From contig JANQNT010000030.1 in NCBI GenBank assembly GCA_028279445.1, positions 54,390-118,389 of the forward strand: 64,000 nt of DNA. The letters run 5' to 3'. Below, piece after piece: positions 43,154 through 51,425 of the stretch (position 1 is its first letter; each line of letters starts with the position of its first letter). A program made the translations under genes and the position numbers. The notes under the pieces were generated by a model that worked only from the letters and a program-made list of their open reading frames with translations, had not been told where the DNA came from and did no database searches. The DNA comes from Tepidamorphaceae bacterium. Its GTDB lineage: Bacteria; Pseudomonadota; Alphaproteobacteria; Rhizobiales; Tepidamorphaceae.

Positions 43154-44398
43154 ATGAATGCTGCGGACGGCGTGCGGCGGGAGCGGTTGAGCTGGCGGCT
43201 GGACCGGATGGCGGAGTTCGGCGCGCGCCCCGACGGAGGCGTGAACCGCCAGATTTACAGCGACGCGGACCGCGCCGCACGCGGTGAACTGAACCGATGG
43301 GCGGCCGACCTGGGGCTGGAACTGTACACGGACCCGATCGCGAACCAGTTCTTCCGCCTGGTGCCCGAAGGCGCCGACCCACGCCTGCCGCCCGTGGTGA
43401 CCGGCAGCCATCTGGATTCCCAACCCACCGGCGGGCGGTACGATGGGGTCTACGGCGTTGTCGCCGGGTTCGAGGCGGTTGCGGCGCTGATCGAGTCCGG
43501 AGCCGAACCGAAGCGTCCCATCGAGATCGTGGCCTGGAGCAACGAGGAAGGCTCCCGCTTCGCGCCCGGTTGCATGGGGTCGATGTGCTTTGCCGGTGCA
43601 AGGAGCGTTGCCGACCTGGCGGATATCACCGACCGCGACGGGCTCCGCCTCCAGGACGAGTTGGACAAGACCCTGGCCTCCCATCCCCAGATGCATGAGC
43701 GGGGGTTCGGCCTGCCGGTGCGGGCCTATGTGGAGCTGCATATCGAGCAGGGACCGGTGTTGGAGAAGCTCGGCAAGCCGATCGGGCTGGTGCGCGGCAT
43801 TCAGGGTTGCCGCTGGTTCAATGTGACGGTCGAGGGCGAGGCGCGGCATGCGGGCACCACGCCGCTGGCATTGCGGCGCGACGCGCTGCGCGCCGCGGTC
43901 GGCTATATCGACGAGCTGCAACAGGCGCTGGAGGACCCCGACGACGTGATCCGTTTCACCGTCGGGCGCTTCGACGTGTCGCCCAACGCGCCCAACACGG
44001 TGGCCGAGCGGGTCGGCTTCTCCATTGACCTGCGGCATCCCGACGACGCGGTGCTGGAGGCCGCCGCTGCCCGGATCGGCGCTATCCTGTCGTTGGAGCG
44101 GGGCGGCTGCAGGGCAACATGCGAGCGGATATTCGATCACGCCCCGGTGCAATTCGACCCCGACCTCTTCGCTGCCATCGGGGATGAGGGGCGCGCTCTC
44201 GATCTTGCCTGCGAGACGCTGATGTCGGGCGCCTTCCACGATGCGCTCTTCATGGCGGACCACTGCCCGACCGCGATGATCTTCGTGCCGTCGCAGGACG
44301 GCATCAGCCATCACCCGTCGGAATTCACTGCGCTGTCCGACCTGTATGACGGTGCGCGGCTGCTGACGCGGGTGCTGGAGAAGGTGGCCGGTCCATGA
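43154..44398 (+). CDS. M20-family N-carbamoyl-L-amino-acid hydrolase / allantoate amidohydrolase-like
   Basis: A 414-residue binuclear zinc amidase. Metal ligands are visible in TGSHLDSQPTGGRYDG, AWSNEEGSRF and YVELHIEQGPVLE. The dimerisation lid domain lies between about residues 210 and 330, and a late histidine occurs in DGISHHPSEF. Family substrates are N-carbamoyl amino acids, beta-ureidopropionate and allantoate. The nearby hydantoin-type racemase and ureohydrolases favour a ureido-amino-acid substrate. The gene begins 12 bases after the aldehyde dehydrogenase gene and overlaps the regulator by 4 bases. Confidence 0.88.
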   Translation: MNAADGVRRERLSWRLDRMAEFGARPDGGVNRQIYSDADRAARGELNRWAADLGLELYTDPIANQFFRLVPEGADPRLPPVVTGSHLDSQPTGGRYDGVYGVVAGFEAVAALIESGAEPKRPIEIVAWSNEEGSRFAPGCMGSMCFAGARSVADLADITDRDGLRLQDELDKTLASHPQMHERGFGLPVRAYVELHIEQGPVLEKLGKPIGLVRGIQGCRWFNVTVEGEARHAGTTPLALRRDALRAAVGYIDELQQALEDPDDVIRFTVGRFDVSPNAPNTVAERVGFSIDLRHPDDAVLEAAAARIGAILSLERGGCRATCERIFDHAPVQFDPDLFAAIGDEGRALDLACETLMSGAFHDALFMADHCPTAMIFVPSQDGISHHPSEFTALSDLYDGARLLTRVLEKVAGP

Positions 44399-44982
44399 CC
44401 GCAAAGTCGCGCTGCCAGGTCGTCCCGCCGGGTGCCCGCATTCGCCACCTGCGCAAGTTGCGCGGCATGACCATGAAGGCTGTGGCCGAACGGGCCGATC
44501 TGACGGAAAGCTACGTCTCCAAACTGGAACGTGATCTGCTCTCGCCGTCGTTGAACGCCTTGCACCGCATCTGCGGCGCGCTGGACACCAATATCGGATA
44601 TCTGTTCGCCGCGCAGGACGATCCGGTCGACACGGTCAAGGTCGTGCGCGCCCATGACCGGATGGCCATGCAACTCTCAGGCGAGGGTCTCGATAGCGGA
44701 ATCCAGCTCGAGTCGCTGATTCCCGCTTCCCCGGCCAATCTTCTGCAGGTCAACATTCACGTCGTGCAGCCCGACGGTGGCGGACACGCTCCCATCGAAC
44801 ACAAGGGCCAGGAGTTCGGCATCGTCCTGCAGGGGTCTCTGGAACTCACCGTCGACGGCCAGTCCATCAGGCTGCAGGAGGGCGACGCCTTTTCGTTCGA
44901 ATCCTCGCTGGGGCACACCTACCGGAACACCGGAAAGACAATCGCCCGGATACTGTGGGTGAACACGCCGCCGACGTTCTAG
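44395..44982 (+). CDS. XRE-type regulator with C-terminal cupin domain
   Basis: A 195-residue protein with a lambda-repressor-like helix-turn-helix at about residues 17-70 (IRHLRKLRGMTMKAVAERA, LTESYVSKLERDLLSPSLNAL) and a cupin_2 sensor domain at about 105-190 (HAPIEHKGQEFGIVLQG, LQEGDAFSFES). This class (PuuR, SutR-like) usually represses the catabolic operon it belongs to in response to a small-molecule ligand. The palindromes at 41617 and 41662 are candidate targets. It overlaps the hydrolase gene by 4 bases (ATGA). Confidence 0.88.
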   Translation: MTAKSRCQVVPPGARIRHLRKLRGMTMKAVAERADLTESYVSKLERDLLSPSLNALHRICGALDTNIGYLFAAQDDPVDTVKVVRAHDRMAMQLSGEGLDSGIQLESLIPASPANLLQVNIHVVQPDGGGHAPIEHKGQEFGIVLQGSLELTVDGQSIRLQEGDAFSFESSLGHTYRNTGKTIARILWVNTPPTF

Positions 44983-45113
44983 GCGTTTGCTGTCGGGTAT
45001 TGACTGTGCGGGTTTTCGGTCACACACGCCGCTGTTCCAGGCCGGAACGGGCCGTAACGGGCTGTGTGTTCAAACAAGAGCAGCCGCGAGGTTCGGATCG
45101 CAGCAGATACGGG

Positions 45114-45734
45114 TCAGGAACGTTCGAAAAGCAATGCTAGCTGTTCCAGATCCTGTCGGAATTGACCGTCCGATTCCTCAAGATTGATCTTGTCATCGGC
45201 GATGAACTGGAAAAAACGAATATTCTGCAATGAAAACAGGCAGTTCGCCAATGCAACCGGGTTTACTTTGCGGCTGACCGTCCCTTGTTGCTGCAGGGAT
45301 ATTATGAGCTTCTCCATCTTTCCGACCAGGACATCGTCAAGGGCGGAATAGGTTTGGCCAAAATCGCCGCTACCCTCGAGAATTGACTCGGCAATGACCT
45401 CGCGCCAGGTGGGTTTTTGCAGATAGCTCATGGCGTGGCGCCGGAGTATGCGGCCAAATTCCAGCACTGCCGGTACAAGTTCGCCAGTCCAGCTTTGTAT
45501 AAGTTCGTCGAGCCTCTGGTTGAGTATGGTGTCGCTTTCCCCAACGAGCGCCAGCAAGATTCCCGCCTTGGTCCCGAAGTAGTTGTAGACGGTGGCGGCA
45601 GAGACCTCGGAATCGGCTGCGATGTCTTCAATCTTGACGTCGGTATAGCCGATCTCCTGAAAGCGCTTGCGTGAGACGTTCAAAATCCGGGCGCGCCGTG
45701 ACGCTTTTTGCCGCTCTCTCAGGCTCTGATTCAT
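45114..45734 (-). CDS. TetR-family transcriptional regulator
   Basis: A 206-residue protein with an N-terminal TetR helix-turn-helix at about residues 14-60 (ARILNVSRKRFQEIGYTDV, AATVYNYFGTKAGILLAL) and a divergent helical ligand-binding domain. It is divergent from the BMP-type ABC importer operon starting at 45857 and probably represses it. The intergenic region holds a good promoter overlapped by GTGAC/GTCAC inverted half-sites. Its codon use is slightly more AT-rich than that of its neighbours, especially in the C-terminal half. Confidence 0.87.
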   Translation of the reverse strand: MNQSLRERQKASRRARILNVSRKRFQEIGYTDVKIEDIAADSEVSAATVYNYFGTKAGILLALVGESDTILNQRLDELIQSWTGELVPAVLEFGRILRRHAMSYLQKPTWREVIAESILEGSGDFGQTYSALDDVLVGKMEKLIISLQQQGTVSRKVNPVALANCLFSLQNIRFFQFIADDKINLEESDGQFRQDLEQLALLFERS

Positions 45735-45798
45735 AAGGCACCCTTCCTGCTGCGAGTCGGACTATCGCACCGACAGTTGCGGCAACTCAATATTTTAG

Positions 45799-45837
45799 TT
45801 GACACGTAATTTATTGTGACACTAATTTTATAGTCAC
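45799..45837 (+). promoter_or_regulatory. Promoter and candidate TetR operator of the BMP importer operon
   Basis: A -35 box TTGACA at 45799-45804 and a -10 box TAATTT at 45823-45828 are separated by 18 bases. GTGAC at 45816-45820 and GTCAC at 45833-45837 are inverted half-sites flanking the -10 box. In addition GACACGTAATTT and GACACTAATTTT form a near-direct repeat. This arrangement suits repression by the divergently encoded TetR protein. Confidence 0.55.
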
Positions 45838-45856
45838 TATAAATAGGGAGGAACCC

Positions 45857-46825
45857 ATGCCGACCAACCGATTCTTGTCTGTTTGCAAAGCCCTCGCGGC
45901 AGGCGCGCTGATGATCATGTCCACGGTCAGCGCATCCTTTGCCGACGATTTCAAGGTGGCCATCGTTCTGCCGGGTGTGATTACCGACCGCTCATTCAAC
46001 CAGGCAGGGTACGAAGGCGTGGAGCGCGCCGCAAAGGAACTGGGCATCGAATTCGCCTATTCCGAGAAGACCGCCCAACCCGATCAGCCGCAGGCCCTCT
46101 CGGACTATGCCCGCCGCGGCTACGATCTGGTGATTGGCCACGGCGGTGAATTCCAGGAATCCGTCGACCGGGTGGCCAAGCGCTTTCCCGATACGAAGTT
46201 CCTGATCGTCAACGGAACCGAGCCCGGCGGCAACGTGTCGACCATGAGCTTCGACTTCGCGGGTCTTGGCTACGTGATGGGCTATGTCGCGGGCAGAACG
46301 TCGGAGACGGGTCAGGCGGGCTATGTCGGCGCGCAGAAGCTGCTGTTCTACGTGCAACTTGGCGAGGGTTTCGAAAAGGGCTTCATGGATGCCCGGCCGG
46401 ACGGTCAGGTCTATACCGCCTGGACCAACGACTGGGATGACGTGGCCAAGGGCAAGGAGGCCGCCCTGAACCTCATCAGCCAGGGCGCTGATGTGATCTT
46501 CCCCTCCATGGACAATGCCGTTGTCGGCAGCTTGCAGGCGGCCAAGGAGAAGGGCGCGATGGGTATCGGCATCTACTACGATGCCATCGCCGACTGGCCG
46601 GATACCGTCATCCAGTCCGCGATCTTCGATATGCGCAGCGCTCTGGGCGAGGTGATTTCGAGAGCAAAGGACGGCAGTCTGGAAGGCGTCTCCTACATCT
46701 TCGGTCTGGAAACGTCGGCCGCGACACGGATTGGAAGCTACTCCGACCGCGTGCCCTCGGAGGTCGAGGGTGACGTTTCCGCTCTGATCGAGAAGATCAT
46801 CGCCGGCGACGTCGCAACCCGCTAA
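45857..46825 (+). CDS. BMP-family ABC transporter substrate-binding protein
   Basis: A 322-residue basic-membrane-protein (BMP/PnrA-like) binding protein. A signal peptide of about 26 residues ends at SASFA-DDF. Family motifs are VITDRSFNQAGYEGVERAAKELG, GGEFQESVDRVAKRFPDTKFLIVNG and LGYVMGYVAG. No lipobox is visible. BMP proteins bind purine nucleosides, nucleobases or related heterocycles, and some bind other small molecules. The ATG at 45857 follows a GGGAGGA site. First gene of a five- to six-gene operon that also encodes a deacetylase and a ureohydrolase. Confidence 0.88.
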   Translation: MPTNRFLSVCKALAAGALMIMSTVSASFADDFKVAIVLPGVITDRSFNQAGYEGVERAAKELGIEFAYSEKTAQPDQPQALSDYARRGYDLVIGHGGEFQESVDRVAKRFPDTKFLIVNGTEPGGNVSTMSFDFAGLGYVMGYVAGRTSETGQAGYVGAQKLLFYVQLGEGFEKGFMDARPDGQVYTAWTNDWDDVAKGKEAALNLISQGADVIFPSMDNAVVGSLQAAKEKGAMGIGIYYDAIADWPDTVIQSAIFDMRSALGEVISRAKDGSLEGVSYIFGLETSAATRIGSYSDRVPSEVEGDVSALIEKIIAGDVATR

Positions 46826-46841
46826 TCCTTCGTCCATAGCC

Positions 46842-46865
46842 GGGGCGCGGAGACCTCCGCGCCCC
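46842..46865 (+). terminator. GC-rich hairpin after the binding-protein gene
   Basis: A perfect 11-base inverted repeat GGGGCGCGGAG / CTCCGCGCCCC separated by two bases, without a T-run. Its place between the binding-protein gene and the ATPase gene suits partial attenuation or mRNA 3'-end protection, which would give an excess of binding protein over the membrane components. Confidence 0.55.
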
Positions 46866-46901
46866 TCGCTTCGAAATCCACTCAGGCGTAAGGACTGCGC
46901 C

Positions 46902-48434
46902 ATGAGCGATACAGCTCTTCTTCTGCGCGGCATCTCCAAGCTGTTTGGAACGTTCCGCGCGCTGGATCACGTCGACATCGAGATCAAGCGCGGCACCGTT
47001 CACGCCGTTCTGGGCGAAAACGGTGCTGGCAAGACGACACTCATGAATGTCCTGTTCGGTCTCTACCAGCCTGATGAGGGGGAGATTTCCCTGAACGGGA
47101 CCGTCAGGGCAATCCCGTCGCCGAAACAGGCGATGGAAATGGGCATCGGGATGATCCACCAGCATTTCATGCTGGTCGACACGCTGACCGTTGCGGAAAA
47201 CGTCGCGCTTGGTCTGCCGGGGCAGGGCGCGACACTCAAGTTGCAGGCGATTACCGACCGGCTGACGGAACTGTCGGACGAGTATGGTTTCGACATCGAT
47301 CCGCATGAGGAGGTCTGGAAGCTGCCGATCGGCATGCGTCAGCGCGTCGAGATCCTGAAGGTCCTGTTTCGCGATGCCGACATCATCATTCTCGACGAGC
47401 CGACGAGCGTTCTCGCGCCCAACGAGATTTCCAGCTTCCTGGATGGGTTGGCGCGGCTGCGTGACGCCGGCAAGACCGTGATCTTCATCACCCACAAGCT
47501 CGACGAAGTGGAAGCCGTGGCCGACACCGTCACGATCATGCGGCACGGGCATGTCTGCGCCGAGGTCGAAGTCGCCAAGTCGGATGCCCGGGAAATGGCG
47601 CGACTGATGGTCGGCCGCGAGGTCGTGCATGACCGGATGGACCGCGGTTCCGCAAGCCCCGGCGCGGTCATCTTCGAGGCCAGGGACCTGCGGGTCAGGG
47701 ATCAGCGCGGCATCGAAGCGCTTCGCGGCGTGTCCATTGACGTGCGCGCGGGCGAGGTGCTGGGAATTGCCGGGGTCGATGGCAACGGGCAGGCGGAACT
47801 GGCCAATGTCGTGGCCGGCCTGCTGACCCCTGACTCGGGCCGTGTGCTGATCGACGGCGAGGATGTGACCGCAAGCTCGGTGGATGACCGCCGCCACAAG
47901 TACGCGCTGTCCTACGTGCCCGAGGACCGCCACCATACCGGGCTGGTGCTGGACTTCACGATTGCCCAGAACGCCATGCTGCGGGACTTCAATGTCCCGC
48001 CCTTCTCGAAAAACGGACTGGTCAACACCTCCCATGTGCGCGACGTCGCCCAGGATTGGGTCGAGCGCTATGACGTGCGGATGCGTTCCATCGATCAGAC
48101 GGTTCGCTTCCTGTCGGGGGGGAACCAGCAAAAGCTGATCTTCGCCCGCGAGGTCGAGTGCGATCCGCGGGTCTTTGTGGTGATGCAGCCCTGCAAGGGC
48201 CTGGATGTGGGGGCGATCGAGGCGGTGCAACGCACCGTCATGTCGCAGCGCGCCGCCGGCAAGGCGATCCTCTACATCTCCACCGAGCTTGAGCACATCA
48301 TGACCGTTGCCGACCGCATCGCCGTCATGTGTGCCGGTGAAATCACCGGAATTCTGACACCCGACGAAGCAACCGATGAACGCATCGGGACGCTGATGGG
48401 CGGACACGCCGAAGAAGGAGCGGCCGCGTGTTAG
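46902..48434 (+). CDS. BMP-type ABC transporter ATP-binding protein (double ATPase)
   Basis: A 510-residue tandem ATPase of the nucleoside/simple-sugar import class (NupA/YufO-like). The first domain has Walker A GENGAGKTT and Walker B IIILDEPTSVLAP. The second has a degenerate loop GVDGNGQAEL, signature LSGGNQQKLIFARE and VFVVMQPCKGLDVGA in place of the Walker B carboxylate, a change that is normal for the second domain of this family. It overlaps the first permease by 7 bases. Confidence 0.92.
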   Translation: MSDTALLLRGISKLFGTFRALDHVDIEIKRGTVHAVLGENGAGKTTLMNVLFGLYQPDEGEISLNGTVRAIPSPKQAMEMGIGMIHQHFMLVDTLTVAENVALGLPGQGATLKLQAITDRLTELSDEYGFDIDPHEEVWKLPIGMRQRVEILKVLFRDADIIILDEPTSVLAPNEISSFLDGLARLRDAGKTVIFITHKLDEVEAVADTVTIMRHGHVCAEVEVAKSDAREMARLMVGREVVHDRMDRGSASPGAVIFEARDLRVRDQRGIEALRGVSIDVRAGEVLGIAGVDGNGQAELANVVAGLLTPDSGRVLIDGEDVTASSVDDRRHKYALSYVPEDRHHTGLVLDFTIAQNAMLRDFNVPPFSKNGLVNTSHVRDVAQDWVERYDVRMRSIDQTVRFLSGGNQQKLIFAREVECDPRVFVVMQPCKGLDVGAIEAVQRTVMSQRAAGKAILYISTELEHIMTVADRIAVMCAGEITGILTPDEATDERIGTLMGGHAEEGAAAC

Positions 48435-49540
48435 CCCTTGTTCGTTATACATTTGCCCTGCGCCCGGTCTGGGCGGTTCTGCTGGCCCTGCTCGTCGGCT
48501 CCGGATTGATCCTTCTGGCCGGGGTGTCCCCGTTCGCCGCCTATGGCGAGCTCTTCAAGGGAGCCTTCCTCGACTATTGGGGCCTGGCGGGCACGCTGGT
48601 GAAGACCTCGCCCATTCTGCTGGCCGGGCTGGCGGTCATCCTGCCGCTGCGGGCAGGGCTGCTGAACATCGGCGCCGAAGGCCAGATCTATATGGGCGCG
48701 CTGTTCTCGGCCATGGCGGCGTTGCTGCTGCCTGAAATGCATCCGGCCATCCACATTCCGGTCTGCATTCTGGCCGGCGCGCTCGGCGGTGGGCTCTGGG
48801 GTCTGATCCCCGGCTACCTGAAAGCCTATCACGGCATGAACGAGGTGATCCTCACCCTCCTGCTGAACTTCATCGCCATCAACATCGTCAGCTACGTGGC
48901 TGGCGGTCCGATGATGCAGGCGGGCGCCCCCTATCCCTACTCCGAAGAGATCAGTCAGGACCTCTGGCTGCCGTGGATCCTGCCATCGACCGATGCCCAT
49001 GCCGGCGTGATATTCGGGGTCCTTCTGGCGCTGATCATGTTCCTCGTGTTGCGCTATTCCACGGTCGGCTTCGCCCTCGACACGATCGGCAAGAACGCCA
49101 CGGCCGCGCGTTATGCCGGCATTCCGGTGAAACGATACGTGGTGGGCGTCATGTTTGCCGCCGGCGCTCTTGGCGGACTGGCCGGAACCTTCGAGGTTCT
49201 CGGGCTGAAATACCGCCTCTATCACCATTTTTCGCCCGGCTACGGGTTCGATGGAATCGTGGTGGCGTTCCTGGCCACGGTGAACCCCCTGCTGGCGCCG
49301 CTGGCTGCGTTCTTCCTGGCCGGGCTGAAGGCCGGGGCGCTCGTCATGCAGCGCGCGGTCGGGCTGGAAAGCACCGTGATCGAAGCGATCAAGGGACTGG
49401 TGATCATCTTTGTCGCCGCAAGCCTTGGCCTGAGATACGACGCGCAGAAGTGGGCCGCCCGGCTTATGCGCCGTAGGAAACGTCTGGACGACGAACTGGG
49501 CGACACCTTCCAGGCCAGGACCAGGGGAGAAGGCCGATGA
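48428..49540 (+). CDS. BMP-type ABC transporter permease, subunit 1
   Basis: A 370-residue permease of the BPD_transp_2 family with about nine to ten transmembrane helices. The motif LRAGLLNIGAEGQIYMGALFSAMAA (in part) and GMNEVILTLLLNFIAINI identify the nucleoside-type (YufP/NupB-like) subunit. The start is a GTG at 48428 with AAGGAG upstream. The charged C-terminal tail is cytoplasmic. It overlaps the second permease by 4 bases. Confidence 0.9.
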   Translation: MLALVRYTFALRPVWAVLLALLVGSGLILLAGVSPFAAYGELFKGAFLDYWGLAGTLVKTSPILLAGLAVILPLRAGLLNIGAEGQIYMGALFSAMAALLLPEMHPAIHIPVCILAGALGGGLWGLIPGYLKAYHGMNEVILTLLLNFIAINIVSYVAGGPMMQAGAPYPYSEEISQDLWLPWILPSTDAHAGVIFGVLLALIMFLVLRYSTVGFALDTIGKNATAARYAGIPVKRYVVGVMFAAGALGGLAGTFEVLGLKYRLYHHFSPGYGFDGIVVAFLATVNPLLAPLAAFFLAGLKAGALVMQRAVGLESTVIEAIKGLVIIFVAASLGLRYDAQKWAARLMRRRKRLDDELGDTFQARTRGEGR

Positions 49541-50478
49541 TCGAGTTTCTGAGCAACCCCCAGGCGATCACTGACTTCCTGTCCACCAGCCTGCGCCTGT
49601 CGATACCGATCATCTTTGCCGCGGTGGGCGGGGTGATCTCCGAGCGCAGCGGTGTGTTCAATATCTCGCTGGAGGGCTGCATCATCGGCGGCGCCTTCGG
49701 CGCTGCCTTGGGCGCCTACCTGCTGGGTACGCCGGTTGCCGGGCTGCTGCTGGGCGTTTTCGTCGCGATGATGGCCGGTCTGCTGCTGGCCGGTCTCGCG
49801 GTCGGCCTGTCGATCAATCAGCTCGTGGCCGGGATCGCCATCAACATCCTGATGCTGGGGCTGACGTCGTATCTGGCGCGGCTCATTCTCGGGGCTGACG
49901 CGACATCGACGCTGCCTGGTTTCCATCCGATCGCGATCCCGGGTCTCTCGGCGATACCGATCCTCGGCCCGGTCTTCTTCAATCAGGATGTCCTGACATA
50001 TCTCATGTACCTGCTGGTGCCGCTGTCATGGTGGGTCATCTACAAGACCCCGTGGGGCCTCAGCCTGCGCGCCGTTGGTGACTATCCTGTCGCGGCCGAC
50101 AGCGCCGGGATCAGCGTTCCCAGGGTGCGTCTGTTCGCCGTGCTGATAAGTTGCGCCATGGCGGGGCTGGGCGGCTGCTATCTGGTGCTGTCGCAGGTCT
50201 TCGTCTTCACCGAGCACATGAGCGCGGGCAAGGGCTTCATCGCGCTGGCCGCGCTGATCCTGGGCCGCTGGAATCCGATCGGGGCGCTGCTTGCCTGCCT
50301 GTTCTTCGGCTTCTCGGACGCGTTGCAGCTCCGGCTTCAGTTCAACAGCCCCGATGTGCCCTATCAGTTGTTTTCCATGGTGCCCTTCGTGGCGTCCTTT
50401 CTGGCGCTGGTCTTCTTGTCCGGCAAGGTGCGCCCGCCCGCGGCCATCGGAATTCGTTACGAGCGGGGAGGCAAATGA
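49537..50478 (+). CDS. BMP-type ABC transporter permease, subunit 2
   Basis: A 313-residue partner permease (YufQ/NupC-like) with about eight to nine helices. It carries the hallmark SERSGVFNISLEGCIIGGAF and NQLVAGIAINILMLGLTSYL (both within 20 residues), then GKGFIALAALILGRWNPIGAL near the C-terminus. It forms the heterodimeric channel with the preceding gene. Its stop overlaps the deacetylase start (ATGA at 50475-50478). Confidence 0.9.
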   Translation: MIEFLSNPQAITDFLSTSLRLSIPIIFAAVGGVISERSGVFNISLEGCIIGGAFGAALGAYLLGTPVAGLLLGVFVAMMAGLLLAGLAVGLSINQLVAGIAINILMLGLTSYLARLILGADATSTLPGFHPIAIPGLSAIPILGPVFFNQDVLTYLMYLLVPLSWWVIYKTPWGLSLRAVGDYPVAADSAGISVPRVRLFAVLISCAMAGLGGCYLVLSQVFVFTEHMSAGKGFIALAALILGRWNPIGALLACLFFGFSDALQLRLQFNSPDVPYQLFSMVPFVASFLALVFLSGKVRPPAAIGIRYERGGK

Positions 50479-51389
50479 TGGCCGCGCAGGCGATGATCCA
50501 GAACCCGGTACCATGGCCGAACGGGGCCAAATGTGCCTGCTGCATCACCTTCGACATGGATGCGGACAGCCTGATCCATCTGCATCATCCAGAGGACGGG
50601 TACCGCCGCGCATCGCCGATCTCGATGCTGCAATATGGCCCGAAGATCGCCATTCCCCGCATCGTGGAGACCTATCGCCGGCTGGGGATCAAGCAGACCT
50701 TTTTCATCCCCGCCTGGTGCATGGAGACCTATCCCGCGGCCATCGAGACCATCCTCGCGGGCGGTCACGAGATCGGCCACCATGGCTATCTGCACGAAAA
50801 CCCCGTGCATCAAAGTCGCGACGAGCAGGCCGACTGGATGGATCGCTCCATCGAGGTCATCGAGCGGATGACCGGCCTGAAACCGCGCGGCTGGCGTGCG
50901 CCGCTCTACAACTTCTCCAACCATTCCGCCGACCTGCTGGTCGAACGCGAATTTCAGTACGACGCCTCCCTTATGGGTGACGATGTTCCCTACATCGTGG
51001 AAGCAGCCGGCGGCAGCTTTGTCGAATTGCCCTCGCATTGGGGGCTCGATGACTGGCCGCAATATGTCCAGTCGATGGACCTCGACTACATGATGCCGAT
51101 CCGCGCGCCGCGCGCCGGATGGGAGGTTTTCGCGCAGGAGTTCGGATCAGCCTATCGTCACGGCGGACTGTGGGTGCCGGTGGTGCATCCCTTCGCCACC
51201 GGCCGGCTGTCGCGCTGGGAAGTGGTCGCCGAATTCCTGGAGAACATTCTGTCTTACGGTGACGTGTGGTTCGCCCCGATGGAGGATATCGCGGCGCATA
51301 TCCGTGAAGTTGCCGCCAGTGGCGACTACACGCCGCGCCGCGTGACCATGCCGCAATACAACGAGCCGCCAAGCATCAATCGGTCCTGA
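50475..51389 (+). CDS. Polysaccharide deacetylase (NodB-fold) family hydrolase, PuuE-like
   Basis: A 304-residue NodB-homology protein. Motif 1 is CCITFDMDADS with the catalytic/metal aspartates. Motif 2 is the double-histidine EIGHHGYLHENP. Motif 3 is RGWRAPLYNFS, and motif 4 is in WVPVVHPFATGR. The short cytosolic form, without a signal peptide, and the transporter context match the group that includes Zn-independent allantoinase PuuE and related amidases rather than polysaccharide enzymes. It is translationally coupled to the permease and followed by a ureohydrolase gene, so a small imported amide, ureide or acylated guanidine is the likely substrate. Confidence 0.8.
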   Translation: MMAAQAMIQNPVPWPNGAKCACCITFDMDADSLIHLHHPEDGYRRASPISMLQYGPKIAIPRIVETYRRLGIKQTFFIPAWCMETYPAAIETILAGGHEIGHHGYLHENPVHQSRDEQADWMDRSIEVIERMTGLKPRGWRAPLYNFSNHSADLLVEREFQYDASLMGDDVPYIVEAAGGSFVELPSHWGLDDWPQYVQSMDLDYMMPIRAPRAGWEVFAQEFGSAYRHGGLWVPVVHPFATGRLSRWEVVAEFLENILSYGDVWFAPMEDIAAHIREVAASGDYTPRRVTMPQYNEPPSINRS

Positions 51390-51425
51390 GCGCAGGGTCG
51401 GGATTCAAGTGAGAGGTGTCCTTTC

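Noticed and set aside
41684..44404. 906-codon minus-strand frame opposite the aldehyde dehydrogenase and hydrolase genes
   Set aside because: It covers two well-supported plus-strand genes; the product is His/Arg/Gln-rich without domains, as expected for antisense frames in high-GC DNA.
46797..48452. 551-codon minus-strand frame opposite the double ATPase gene
   Set aside because: Shadow of the ABC ATPase, whose Walker and signature motifs are all on the plus strand.
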